Shown here one piece after another: positions 1 to 6,278 of a stretch of DNA of 8,410 nt (within the stretch, counting starts at the first letter, position 1; every line of letters starts with the position of its first letter). The position numbers and the translations under genes were made by a program. The stretch comes from Halanaerobium sp. Lineage in GTDB: Bacteria > Bacillota > Halanaerobiia > Halanaerobiales > Halanaerobiaceae. The stretch is taken from the NCBI GenBank assembly GCA_003070825.1, contig QBLP01000127.1, positions 1-8,410 of the forward strand, read 5' to 3'. The notes beneath the pieces were generated by a model. It searched no databases, was not told the origin of the DNA, and saw only the letters and a list, made by a program, of their open reading frames with translations.

Positions 1-1
1 C

Positions 2-334
2 GGAGCAGCGGCGGCCTCCCTGATTTCGATTGCCTTAATCGGCGGCTATAACTTTACAATTTTAATTCCGATTTCTGGTCTCTTTTTAGCAGGTCAGGTA
101 CCAACCCTGCAGGCTGCGATTTTAGACAGCTTTGAGAGCAGTGGAATTAAAGTGGTTGGTTTTGCTCAGACAGCCGGGATGATTGGTTTAACAGTACTTT
201 CCAACTGGGTGGTGGGCTTTATCAATGATTTTATTGCGATTGAGGCGGGATTTGTCTTTCTGATAATTATCCTGGGAGCAGCAATTTTAATTACCTATTA
301 TTTAAAAATGATAACTCAAAATGTTGAAGCATAA
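2..334 (+). CDS. MFS-type sugar permease, C-terminal part (partial gene)
   Basis: This is the last 110 codons of a gene whose start lies before the window; the frame is open from base 2 to the TAA at 332-334. The peptide is very hydrophobic. Residues about 1-14, 17-38, 50-75 and 80-101 read as the end of one membrane segment and three more helices, followed by a short polar tail ending NVEA. A GTG at 152 is internal, not a start, because the hydrophobic frame continues upstream of it. Helix spacing and the Gly/Pro-containing segments (IPISGLFLAGQVP) fit the last helices of a major facilitator superfamily transporter. Only 37 bases separate it from the following alpha-glucosidase, which suggests co-transcription and a role in importing the glucoside that enzyme cleaves. 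No substrate-specific motif is visible, and other 12-helix families cannot be excluded from the C-terminus alone. Confidence 0.65.
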   Translation, partial: GAAAASLISIALIGGYNFTILIPISGLFLAGQVPTLQAAILDSFESSGIKVVGFAQTAGMIGLTVLSNWVVGFINDFIAIEAGFVFLIIILGAAILITYYLKMITQNVEA

Positions 335-343
335 GTTATAAAA

Positions 344-356
344 AGATCTAAATAGA
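344..356 (+). repeat. 13-base direct repeat, copy 1
   Basis: AGATCTAAATAGA lies in the short gap between the permease and the alpha-glucosidase. An identical copy occurs at 4996-5008, just after galE. Both copies are intergenic and follow a stop codon closely. In AT-rich DNA a shared 13-mer in a window this size is not far from chance expectation, so its significance is uncertain. Confidence 0.35.
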
Positions 357-357
357 C

Positions 358-366
358 AAAGGATGG
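358..366 (+). promoter_or_regulatory. Ribosome binding site that decides the alpha-glucosidase start
   Basis: AAAGGATGG resembles the Shine-Dalgarno consensus AAGGAGG. It leaves no spacer before the ATG at 363 (that ATG is part of the site), but AAAGG has a normal 9-base spacer to the ATG at 372. The downstream start is therefore preferred. Confidence 0.6.
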
Positions 367-371
367 TTGTA

Positions 372-2060
372 ATGACAGAAAAATGGTGGTATGATTCAGT
401 AATTTATCAGATTTACCCTAAAAGTTTTAATGACAGCAATAATGATGGAATTGGTGATTTGCGGGGGATTATAGAAAAGCTTGATTATTTAAATCGACTG
501 GGAATAGACTTAATCTGGCTCAGCCCGGTTTTTTCTTCCCCGATGAAGGATAACGGCTATGATATTGATGATTATTATGCAATTGCCGAGCAGTTTGGCT
601 CTATGGAGGACATGGAAGAATTAATAGCTGAGGCTGACAAAAGAGGAATTGGAATTATGATGGACTTAGTAATCAATCACAGTTCTGACCAGCACCGGTG
701 GTTTAAAGAATCCAGAAAATCGAAGAATAATCCAAAAAGAGATTATTATATTTGGAAGGAGCCTAAGGCAGATGGAGGTCCACCGACAAACTGGCGCTCA
801 ATTTTTGGTGGCTCGGCCTGGACCTATGATCAGCAGACTGAGCAGTATTATCTTCATACATTTGCTGAGGAACAGCCAGATTTAAACTGGGAAAATAAAA
901 AGCTGCGGCAGGAATTATATCAGATGGTAAACTGGTGGCTGGATAAGGGTCTGGCCGGTTTTCGAGTTGATGCCATCAGCTACATAAAAAAGAGCGGATT
1001 TAAGGATCAAAAAGTTAATGGTCCTGACGGTCTGAGCAGTATTTTTGAAGCCTCTGCCAATCAGCCTGGAATTTTGGATTTATTAAATGAATTAAAGGCA
1101 GAGACTTTTTCCAACTATCAGATTGTGACTGTAGCAGAATTATATGCAGAAGATAATAAAAGGATGCAGGAATTTGCCGGTGATGATGCTCCTTTTGATC
1201 TGGTCTTTGATTTTCGCCATGTTGATCTGGATTTAAGTGAGGGCAGTGAGTGGTTTAAGGCTCGGGACTGGGATCTAATTGAGCTAAAAGAGCGCTTAAA
1301 TGAGATTCAAAAAACCTATGCCGATGACAGGAGAGCCGCTATTTTTTGGGAGAATCACGATCAGCCCCGCTCTTTAAATAAGTATTTAAATGAAGCTGAA
1401 ATTAATGATTATTCAATTAAAATGCTGGCAGCTGTTTTTATGCTGCAGCGGGGAATCCCCTTTATCTATCAGGGGCAGGAAATAGGAATGAGCAATGTTA
1501 AATTTGAAAATATAGATGATTATCAGGATCTGGCAACCCACGGTTTATATCAGGAAGCCTTAAAGGCAGGATATGACAAAGAAGAAGTGATGGAGGTTGT
1601 CTGGAGGAGGAGCAGGGACAACAGTCGGACCCCAATGCAGTGGTCTGATGCTGAAAATGCTGGCTTTTCTAAAGCTGAGCCCTGGTTAAAGCTGAATCCA
1701 AATTATCAGGAAATTAATGTTGAAGAAAATCTAAAAGATGATAATTCCGTATTTTACTTTTATAAAGAATTAATCAAGCTCAGAAAAAACAGCCCCTATC
1801 AGGAAATAATTGTAGATGGTAAATATCAGCCGCTTTTAGAATCAGATCCGAATCTGATTGCCTATCTCAGAGAAAAAGAAGGAGAGAGGCTGCTTTTAGC
1901 TGCCAACTTTAAAAATAAAGAGGTTGAGATCAATTTAGACTATCAGGTTGAAGAAATTATTTTAAGTAATTACCCTGAATTCGATTACCGAGCTTTAAAA
2001 GCTAAAATGCTCGATTATCAATTAAGCCCCTTTGAAACAATTCTACTTAAAGTTAAATAA
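372..2060 (+). CDS. GH13 alpha-glucosidase / oligo-1,6-glucosidase
   Basis: A cytoplasmic glycoside hydrolase family 13 exo-glucosidase that removes terminal alpha-linked glucose from maltose- or isomaltose-type oligosaccharides. Numbering is from the ATG at 363, which adds three residues. The N-terminus (WWYDSVIYQIYPKSFNDSNN) and the calcium-type loop DSNNDGIGD are typical. Region I is DLVINH (101-106). QPDLN (171-175) marks the oligo-1,6-glucosidase group. GFRVDAIS carries nucleophile D203, VAELY carries acid/base E259, and ENHD carries transition-state stabiliser D333. The C-terminal beta domain ends SPFETILLKVK. At 562 residues it has full family length and no signal peptide. The residue after the nucleophile is Ala204, where strict alpha-1,6 enzymes usually have Val and alpha-1,4 enzymes Thr, so broad or alpha-1,4-leaning specificity is possible. 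Trehalose-6-phosphate hydrolase and dextran glucosidase are close relatives. The start at 372 was chosen from the ribosome site. It follows the permease by 37 bases and ends just before a terminator. Confidence 0.9.
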   Translation: MTEKWWYDSVIYQIYPKSFNDSNNDGIGDLRGIIEKLDYLNRLGIDLIWLSPVFSSPMKDNGYDIDDYYAIAEQFGSMEDMEELIAEADKRGIGIMMDLVINHSSDQHRWFKESRKSKNNPKRDYYIWKEPKADGGPPTNWRSIFGGSAWTYDQQTEQYYLHTFAEEQPDLNWENKKLRQELYQMVNWWLDKGLAGFRVDAISYIKKSGFKDQKVNGPDGLSSIFEASANQPGILDLLNELKAETFSNYQIVTVAELYAEDNKRMQEFAGDDAPFDLVFDFRHVDLDLSEGSEWFKARDWDLIELKERLNEIQKTYADDRRAAIFWENHDQPRSLNKYLNEAEINDYSIKMLAAVFMLQRGIPFIYQGQEIGMSNVKFENIDDYQDLATHGLYQEALKAGYDKEEVMEVVWRRSRDNSRTPMQWSDAENAGFSKAEPWLKLNPNYQEINVEENLKDDNSVFYFYKELIKLRKNSPYQEIIVDGKYQPLLESDPNLIAYLREKEGERLLLAANFKNKEVEINLDYQVEEIILSNYPEFDYRALKAKMLDYQLSPFETILLKVK

Positions 2061-2066
2061 TTTAAA

Positions 2067-2100
2067 AAAGACTGCTGAATATTTTAGTTCAGCAGTCTTT
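2067..2100. terminator. Bidirectional intrinsic terminator between convergent genes
   Basis: A perfect 13-bp stem (AAAGACTGCTGAA / TTCAGCAGTCTTT) with an 8-base loop lies 6 bases after the alpha-glucosidase stop and 16 bases beyond the stop of the convergent minus-strand gene. Read on the minus strand the stem runs into six T residues (A-run at 2064-2069), a classic rho-independent terminator. On the plus strand the stem ends CTTT followed by a broken T-tract (GCAATTTCTATTT), so termination there is probably weaker. It likely serves both genes. Confidence 0.85.
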
Positions 2101-2116
2101 GCAATTTCTATTTAGT

Positions 2117-2836
2117 TTAAGCGGCAAAACCCTGCTTAACTTTTACTTCACGCGCAGAGTTTTGATAAGAACTTTCTCTTTTATTAAGCAAATATTTATT
2201 TTCAAATTTTGAATCATCGTTTTTCTTTATTTCAGACGAATCTTCAGCTTCTTTATCCTCACCACTGAATTCTTTTTGATTTAATTCAGCCTGGGCTTCC
2301 ATTTTCATCCGAGTAGCTTTGGCTGCAATCTGCATGTCAGCTCCAGAAGGTTGAGCAGGTGCCGTGGCAGCTCTTTTAATCTGGTCTGTATTTTTAACTG
2401 TTTCTTCCGGTGTTTTTGCCGGAGAGGTTTCAATATCTACCGATCCGCCAACTGCATAGCGCTTATTGTCGGGACCGGTTGTGTAACTGTAAGAGGCTGA
2501 GCCAGCATACTGGCCACCAGCAGACTGATGAGCCATCTCATGGGCCCGAACTTCACGATCTCTGCGTTTTAATTTTTCTATTTCTCTTTTTTCAGCTTCA
2601 CTAAATTCATTTTTATTTGAATTGTCATTTTTGCTTTCATTGTTTTGATTCTGCCCTTCGGCAGAACTCGAGGAATTATCTACAGCATTATCAAAGCTAT
2701 TATTTTGATCACTTTTATCTTCAGAAGTATTGATTCCTAAGTCAATATCCTTTGACTGAGAATTGCTGTTATTAATATTGGATTTAACAGCCCAGCCTGG
2801 AACCGGCTGAGAGTTAAGTGATGACATGGCTAACAT
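2117..2836 (-). CDS. SprA-related putative metalloprotease
   Basis: Residues about 95-195 (numbered from the GTG at 2845) match the SprA-related / 'putative metalloprotease CJM1_0395' type: RDREVRAHEMAHQSAGGQYA, then SYSYTTGPDNKRYAVGGSVD, an acidic segment SPAKTPEET, and a helical A/M-rich tail (ADMQIAAKATRMKMEAQAEL). HEMAH at 102-106 is an HExxH zinc-protease motif with E103 as the presumed catalytic base. Substrate and cellular role are unknown for the family. Residues about 21-80 are low-complexity Asn/Asp/Ser/Gln-rich, probably disordered, and there is no signal peptide or membrane segment. An alternative GTG start at 2845 adds three residues. The ATG at 2836 is preferred because GGGGTGA lies the right distance upstream and overlaps that GTG. 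The gene is transcribed alone, convergent with the alpha-glucosidase and divergent from the ROK regulator; nothing links it to sugar metabolism. I am sure of the family and unsure that it is an active protease. Confidence 0.8.
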   Translation of the reverse strand: MLAMSSLNSQPVPGWAVKSNINNSNSQSKDIDLGINTSEDKSDQNNSFDNAVDNSSSSAEGQNQNNESKNDNSNKNEFSEAEKREIEKLKRRDREVRAHEMAHQSAGGQYAGSASYSYTTGPDNKRYAVGGSVDIETSPAKTPEETVKNTDQIKRAATAPAQPSGADMQIAAKATRMKMEAQAELNQKEFSGEDKEAEDSSEIKKNDDSKFENKYLLNKRESSYQNSAREVKVKQGFAA

Positions 2837-2841
2837 TTGGC

Positions 2842-2848
2842 TCACCCC
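2842..2848 (-). promoter_or_regulatory. Ribosome binding site of the metalloprotease gene
   Basis: On the minus strand GGGGTGA sits 5 bases before the ATG at 2836 (8 bases from the G-run to the ATG) and matches the 3' part of AGGAGGTGA with one mismatch. The GTG at 2845 lies inside this site and has only a weak AAAAGAG upstream of its own, which argues against the GTG start. Confidence 0.55.
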
Positions 2849-2865
2849 ATTTATCTCTTTTACTT

Positions 2866-2894
2866 ATTATACTATAATTACAATTTTCAAGCAA
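2866..2894 (-). promoter_or_regulatory. Predicted sigma-A promoter of the metalloprotease gene
   Basis: On the minus strand a perfect -10 TATAAT (2866-2871) is preceded after exactly 17 bases by TTGCTT (2889-2894), a half-match to the -35 TTGACA. The implied transcript starts about 20 bases before the ribosome site. A second candidate -35, TTGAAA, is only 13 bases away and badly spaced. Confidence 0.55.
2873..2878 (+). promoter_or_regulatory. Possible -10 element facing the ROK-gal genes
   Basis: A plus-strand TATAAT is the mirror image of the minus-strand -10; the two form the 13-base perfect palindrome ATTATACTATAAT (2866-2878). No good -35 is present 16-18 bases upstream (TTTATC or TTATCT), so plus-strand activity is uncertain. 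It is the only clear promoter-like hexamer I see before the ROK-galE-galK-GH42 run. Confidence 0.3.
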
Positions 2895-2901
2895 CTAAAT
2901 T

Positions 2902-2921
2902 AGCCTGGTATTTCCAGGGCT
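2902..2921. other. Short inverted repeat at the truncated end of the ROK gene
   Basis: AGCCTGG and CCAGGGCT face each other around the loop TATTT, giving a 7-bp stem with one bulged G. It overlaps the first codons of the remaining ROK frame and lies just downstream of the divergent promoter region. It could be an operator half-pair, a trace of the rearrangement, or chance. Confidence 0.25.
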
Positions 2922-3980
2922 CAGATAGCAGAAAAGCTGGATGTCTCCCGGGCTACAGTAACCAATATTGTTAGGGAACTGGTTAAACTTGAACTGGTTG
3001 AAGAGTCAAAAATGGGTGAATCCCGCGGGGGCAGAAGGCCGATGCTGCTCAAACTGAATCCAGAAGGAGCCTATGTAATCGGGATTGAGTGGGGAATTGA
3101 GGCGATTAAAGCTGTATTATTAGACTTTGAAGCAGAAATAATTGCTAAAGATCAGATTGAGCCTCAGGATTACACATTAGAGGAATATAAAAAGCAGACT
3201 TTTTTTCTGATTGATAAATATCAAAATGAGCTGCAGAAGAGCAGCAAGATAATTGGGATAGGTCTCGGCATCCACGGGCTGGTAGATCCCGAAGCTGGGA
3301 AGTCGATATTCACACCGCATTTTGAATGGGGTGAGCTTGATATCAAAAGTATTTTAGCAGAAAAATATGATTACCCAATTTTTATTGATAATGATGTCCG
3401 GATGATGGCTGCCGGAGAAATCTGGCAGGGAAGAGATGACTTTGTCTTTATTAATACCGGCTCAGGTATCGGTGCGGCCCTTGTTTTTAAAGGTGAACTG
3501 CACTATGGAAATAACTACGCAGCCGGTGAATTTGGGCACATGAAAATCACTGATGATGGTACCCGCTGTCACTGCGGCAAAAGAGGCTGTCTGGAGGCCC
3601 TTTCATCCAAGGAGAGCATTATTTCTCGCTACCAGAAACTTAAAGATTTAAGTCAGGAGATCAGTTTTAAGCAAATAATGAATAATTATCAAAAAGGTGA
3701 GAGTGAAGCTCTAATTGTAATTAATGATGCTCTAAAATATTTTGGCCGGGCAATTTCTGACCTGGTAAATATTTTAAATCCAGAAGCAGTAATAATTGGT
3801 GGTCTTTTCGCTGACTATCAGGAATTACTAATTGATCCCTTATATCAGATTGTAGCAGAAGAATCCTTGAGCCAGGCAGTAAAGGATTTAAAAATAATCA
3901 CAGCCTATTATCAGGATTTTGCCGGAGCTGCAGGAGCAGCAGAAAAAGTTTTAAATAATTTTTTTGAATTAAAACTCTAA
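2904..3980 (+). CDS. ROK-family transcriptional regulator, 5'-truncated (start unresolved)
   Basis: ROK (NagC/XylR-type) sugar-responsive repressor. From 2904 the frame reads the second and recognition helices of the winged helix-turn-helix (ISRAQIAEKLDVSRATVT), then the wing ESRGGRRPMLLKLNP. The ROK sugar-binding domain follows, numbered from the ATG at 3012: GLGIHGLVDPEAG (84-96), IDND (125-128), NTGSGIGA (148-155), GEFGH (172-176) and the zinc motif CHCGKRGCLE (186-195). The kinase ATP motif DxGGTK is replaced by EWGIEAIK, so this is a regulator rather than a glucokinase. A TAG at 2901-2903 precedes the frame, and no ATG, GTG or TTG occurs before the ATG at 3012, which would leave out the whole DNA-binding helix pair. 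Some 25-30 N-terminal residues expected for the family are absent and are not found in the other two frames upstream. The gene may be a DNA-binding-dead remnant. galE starts 30 bases downstream, and the natural target is probably this galactose operon. Confidence 0.75.
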   Translation, partial: PGISRAQIAEKLDVSRATVTNIVRELVKLELVEESKMGESRGGRRPMLLKLNPEGAYVIGIEWGIEAIKAVLLDFEAEIIAKDQIEPQDYTLEEYKKQTFFLIDKYQNELQKSSKIIGIGLGIHGLVDPEAGKSIFTPHFEWGELDIKSILAEKYDYPIFIDNDVRMMAAGEIWQGRDDFVFINTGSGIGAALVFKGELHYGNNYAAGEFGHMKITDDGTRCHCGKRGCLEALSSKESIISRYQKLKDLSQEISFKQIMNNYQKGESEALIVINDALKYFGRAISDLVNILNPEAVIIGGLFADYQELLIDPLYQIVAEESLSQAVKDLKIITAYYQDFAGAAGAAEKVLNNFFELKL

Positions 3981-4010
3981 GTTTATTCTAAAATTTAAGG
4001 AGGACGAATA

Positions 4011-4991
4011 ATGAATATTTTAGTAACAGGTGGAGCAGGTTATATCGGCAGTCATGTTTTAAAAGCACTCTTAAAAGAAGGACACGAAGTAGTAACCTTT
4101 GATAATTTACAGAAAGGACACCGGGAGGCAGTAACCGGCGGTAAATTTATAGAAGGAGATCTATCAGATCAGAAACTTTTAGAACAGGTGATGCAGGAAA
4201 ATAAGATTGAAGGAGTAATCCATCTGGCGGCAGACAGCCTGGTTGGGGAGTCAATGGAAAACCCGGCCAAGTATTATCGCAATAATTTTGCCAATGGAAT
4301 TAATCTTTTAGAAGCGATGGTCAAAAATGATGTAAATAATATTGTTTTTTCTTCGACTGCTGCAGTTTATGGTGAGCCTGATCAGATACCGATTAAGGAA
4401 GATAATCAGACTGAGCCCACAAATACCTATGGTGAAAGCAAGCTCTTTTTCGAAAAAGCCTTAAAGCGTTATGATGATATTCACGGAATCAATTTTGTTT
4501 CTCTCCGCTATTTTAATGCAGCCGGAGCCGATCCTGAAGGTGAAATTGGAGAGGCTCATGATCCGGAAACTCACTTAATTCCGATTGTACTGCAGACAGC
4601 GTTAGGAATTAGAGATAAAATCTATATCTTTGGAGATGACTATCCAACCCGAGATGGCAGCTGTATTAGAGATTATATCCATGTTAATGACCTGGCAGCA
4701 GCCCATGTGCTGGCAGTTGAGGCGCTGGCTGATGGTAAAGATAGTTCAATCTATAATCTGGGTAATGGAGAAGGATATTCTGTTAAAGAAGTTATTGATA
4801 CAGTAAAGGAAGTGACCGGACGTGATTTTGAAGTTGAGATTTCCGATCGAAGAGCTGGAGATCCGGCAGTTTTAATTGCTAGTTCTGATAAAATTCAAAA
4901 AGAATTGAACTGGCAGCCGGAGTATCCGGAATTAGAAAAAATAATTTCTACCGCCTGGCAGTGGCATAAATCAGGTGACTTTGAAGAATAA
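4011..4991 (+). CDS. galE: UDP-glucose 4-epimerase
   Basis: GalE interconverts UDP-galactose and UDP-glucose in the cytoplasm, regenerating UDP-glucose in the Leloir pathway and supplying UDP-galactose for glycan synthesis. The extended short-chain dehydrogenase fold is clear. The NAD-binding motif TGGAGYIGSH is at residues 6-15, and HLAADSLVGESMENP follows from 71. FSSTAAVYGEP carries catalytic Thr116 (Ser in many homologues), and YGESK carries catalytic Tyr140 and Lys144. Next come LRYFNAAGADPEGEIGE (165-181) and the substrate segment RDGSCIRDYIHVNDLA (214-229). At 326 residues it has the normal length of about 330. The start follows a consensus AAGGAGG at 3997-4003 with a 7-base spacer. 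It lies 30 bases after the ROK gene and upstream of galK, forming one probable operon. The protein is acidic, consistent with a salt-adapted host. Confidence 0.95.
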   Translation: MNILVTGGAGYIGSHVLKALLKEGHEVVTFDNLQKGHREAVTGGKFIEGDLSDQKLLEQVMQENKIEGVIHLAADSLVGESMENPAKYYRNNFANGINLLEAMVKNDVNNIVFSSTAAVYGEPDQIPIKEDNQTEPTNTYGESKLFFEKALKRYDDIHGINFVSLRYFNAAGADPEGEIGEAHDPETHLIPIVLQTALGIRDKIYIFGDDYPTRDGSCIRDYIHVNDLAAAHVLAVEALADGKDSSIYNLGNGEGYSVKEVIDTVKEVTGRDFEVEISDRRAGDPAVLIASSDKIQKELNWQPEYPELEKIISTAWQWHKSGDFEE

Positions 4992-4995
4992 TTGG

Positions 4996-5008
4996 AGATC
5001 TAAATAGA
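4996..5008 (+). repeat. 13-base direct repeat, copy 2
   Basis: Identical to the sequence at 344-356 (AGATCTAAATAGA), located 5 bases after the galE stop. Its last five bases overlap the start of the tRNA-like fragment, so the match may partly reflect that fragment. Confidence 0.35.
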
Positions 5009-5031
5009 GCAGCGGACTTCTAATCCGTAGG
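5004..5031 (+). pseudogene. tRNA-Arg(UCU) gene fragment (D-stem 3' strand plus anticodon arm)
   Basis: These 28 bases match the middle of a bacterial tRNA-Arg, positions about 20-46. ATA precedes GAGC (5007-5010, the 3' strand of the D-stem), then A26. A 5-bp anticodon stem GCGGA/TCCGT (5012-5016 and 5024-5028; one G-T pair) encloses the 7-base loop CTTCTAA, with anticodon TCT at 5019-5021. It ends with AGG, as in many variable loops. Invariant A21, T33 and A37 are all present. Nothing resembling the acceptor stem, the 5' D-stem (GCTC) or a T-arm (GGTTCGAATCC) lies on either side, so it cannot be a working tRNA. It sits in sense orientation in the 105-base galE-galK gap and would be transcribed with the operon. 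It may be a leftover attachment-site copy or recombination debris. Confidence 0.65.
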
Positions 5032-5096
5032 CTTATTAAAAGAATAATTTAAAAGCAAAAAATAAACTATAACAAAATTTAAAAAGAGGTGGAAAA

Positions 5097-6257
5097 ATGA
5101 ATAAACAGGAGTTGTGGGATAAGTTTGGAAAGACCTTTAGAGATTATGATTTAGAAAGTGGAGCCTATAAGGCCCCGGGAAGAGTTAATTTAATTGGTGA
5201 GCACACAGACTACAATGATGGTTTTGTAATGCCGATGGCAATTGAAAAAGAGATTACAATGCTGGCCCAGCTGCGTCCGGATAAAAAAATCAAATTTTAT
5301 TCACTTGATTATGACCAGCTGGTGGAGTATGACCTGGAAAACCTAGAATATGATGAAGAAAATGTCTGGGCCAACTACCTGCTCGGAGTTATCGATGAAA
5401 TTCAAAAGCTGGGAGAAAGTCTGCAGGGCTTTAACCTGATGTTTACCGGTAATGTGCCCCAGGGTTCAGGTTTGAGTTCATCGGCAGCACTAGAGGTAGT
5501 TACCGCACTGGCAGTTACCGATCTGCATAAAATTAAAATTGATGGAGTAGAGATGGCCTTACTTGCTCAGCGGGCAGAAAATAATTTTGTCGGAGTTCAG
5601 TGTGGAATTATGGATCAGTATATTTCCCGTTTGGGCCAAAAAGATCATGCACTTTTAATTGACTGCCGCACAAATGATTATGAACTGGTACCATTTAAAA
5701 ATGAAAATTACCAGATAGTAATCTGCAACTCTAAAGTAGAAAGAGGGCTTGTTGATTCTGAGTATAATCAGCGTCGCAGTGAATGCAATCAGGCAGTAGA
5801 ATTCTTTGCCGAAAAAGAAGATGGAAATATAACAGCCTTAAGAGATGTTGAGCTAGAAACTGTAATCAAATATAAAGATCAGCTGGCTGAAAATGTCTAT
5901 AAAAGAGCACACCATGTGGTCAGCGAAAACGAAAGAGTTCTGGCCAGCAAAAAAGCTCTAGCAGCTGATGATATGCAGAAATTTGGTGACTTAATGTATG
6001 CTTCTCATAAGAGCTTAAGTGAAGATTATGAGGTCAGCTGTAAGGAATTAGATATTTTAGTTAACTTAGCTGCTGAAGAAGGAGTAGAAGGAGCGCGAAT
6101 GACCGGAGCTGGTTTTGGAGGCTGTACAGTTAATTTAGTCAAAAAAGCTAAGGTAGATGATTTTGTAAAGAATATTAAGGAGAAATATAAAGCAGAAACA
6201 GGTATTGAGGCTGAAGTTTATGTCAGCAATCCTGGTGATGGAGCGAGAAAGTTATAA
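5097..6257 (+). CDS. galK: Galactokinase
   Basis: GalK phosphorylates alpha-D-galactose with ATP to galactose-1-phosphate, the entry step of the Leloir pathway. It is a cytoplasmic GHMP-family kinase. The galactokinase signature GRVNLIGEHTDYNDG is at residues 28-42, with Arg29 in the active site. The ATP loop PQGSGLSSSAALE is at 121-133, the catalytic Asp173 lies in CGIMDQYIS, and the third GHMP motif MTGAGFGGC is at 335-343. At 386 residues it has the usual length and ends with a typical GDGARKL tail. The start is set by AGAGGTGG at 5085-5092, 4 bases before the ATG. It is separated from galE by 105 bases that contain the tRNA-like fragment, an unusually wide gap for this cluster, and is followed after 21 bases by the beta-galactosidase. 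The galactose it uses is likely supplied by that enzyme. Confidence 0.96.
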   Translation: MNKQELWDKFGKTFRDYDLESGAYKAPGRVNLIGEHTDYNDGFVMPMAIEKEITMLAQLRPDKKIKFYSLDYDQLVEYDLENLEYDEENVWANYLLGVIDEIQKLGESLQGFNLMFTGNVPQGSGLSSSAALEVVTALAVTDLHKIKIDGVEMALLAQRAENNFVGVQCGIMDQYISRLGQKDHALLIDCRTNDYELVPFKNENYQIVICNSKVERGLVDSEYNQRRSECNQAVEFFAEKEDGNITALRDVELETVIKYKDQLAENVYKRAHHVVSENERVLASKKALAADDMQKFGDLMYASHKSLSEDYEVSCKELDILVNLAAEEGVEGARMTGAGFGGCTVNLVKKAKVDDFVKNIKEKYKAETGIEAEVYVSNPGDGARKL

Positions 6258-6278
6258 ATTAGATAAAGGAAGTTAGAT

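Noticed and set aside
152..334. Small stand-alone membrane protein starting at GTG 152
   Set aside because: The same frame is open and hydrophobic back to base 2, so this is the C-terminus of a larger transporter.
2410..2604. 64-codon open frame on the plus strand
   Set aside because: It lies wholly inside the metalloprotease gene on the opposite strand, its peptide has no recognisable features, and the minus-strand frame carries the conserved HEMAH domain.
3012..3980. Glucokinase of the ROK family
   Set aside because: The ATP-binding DxGGTK motif is replaced by EWGIEAIK, and a helix-turn-helix precedes the domain, both of which point to a regulator.
5004..5031. Complete tRNA gene
   Set aside because: The acceptor stem, the 5' half of the D-arm and the T-arm are absent from the flanks, so only a fragment can be claimed.
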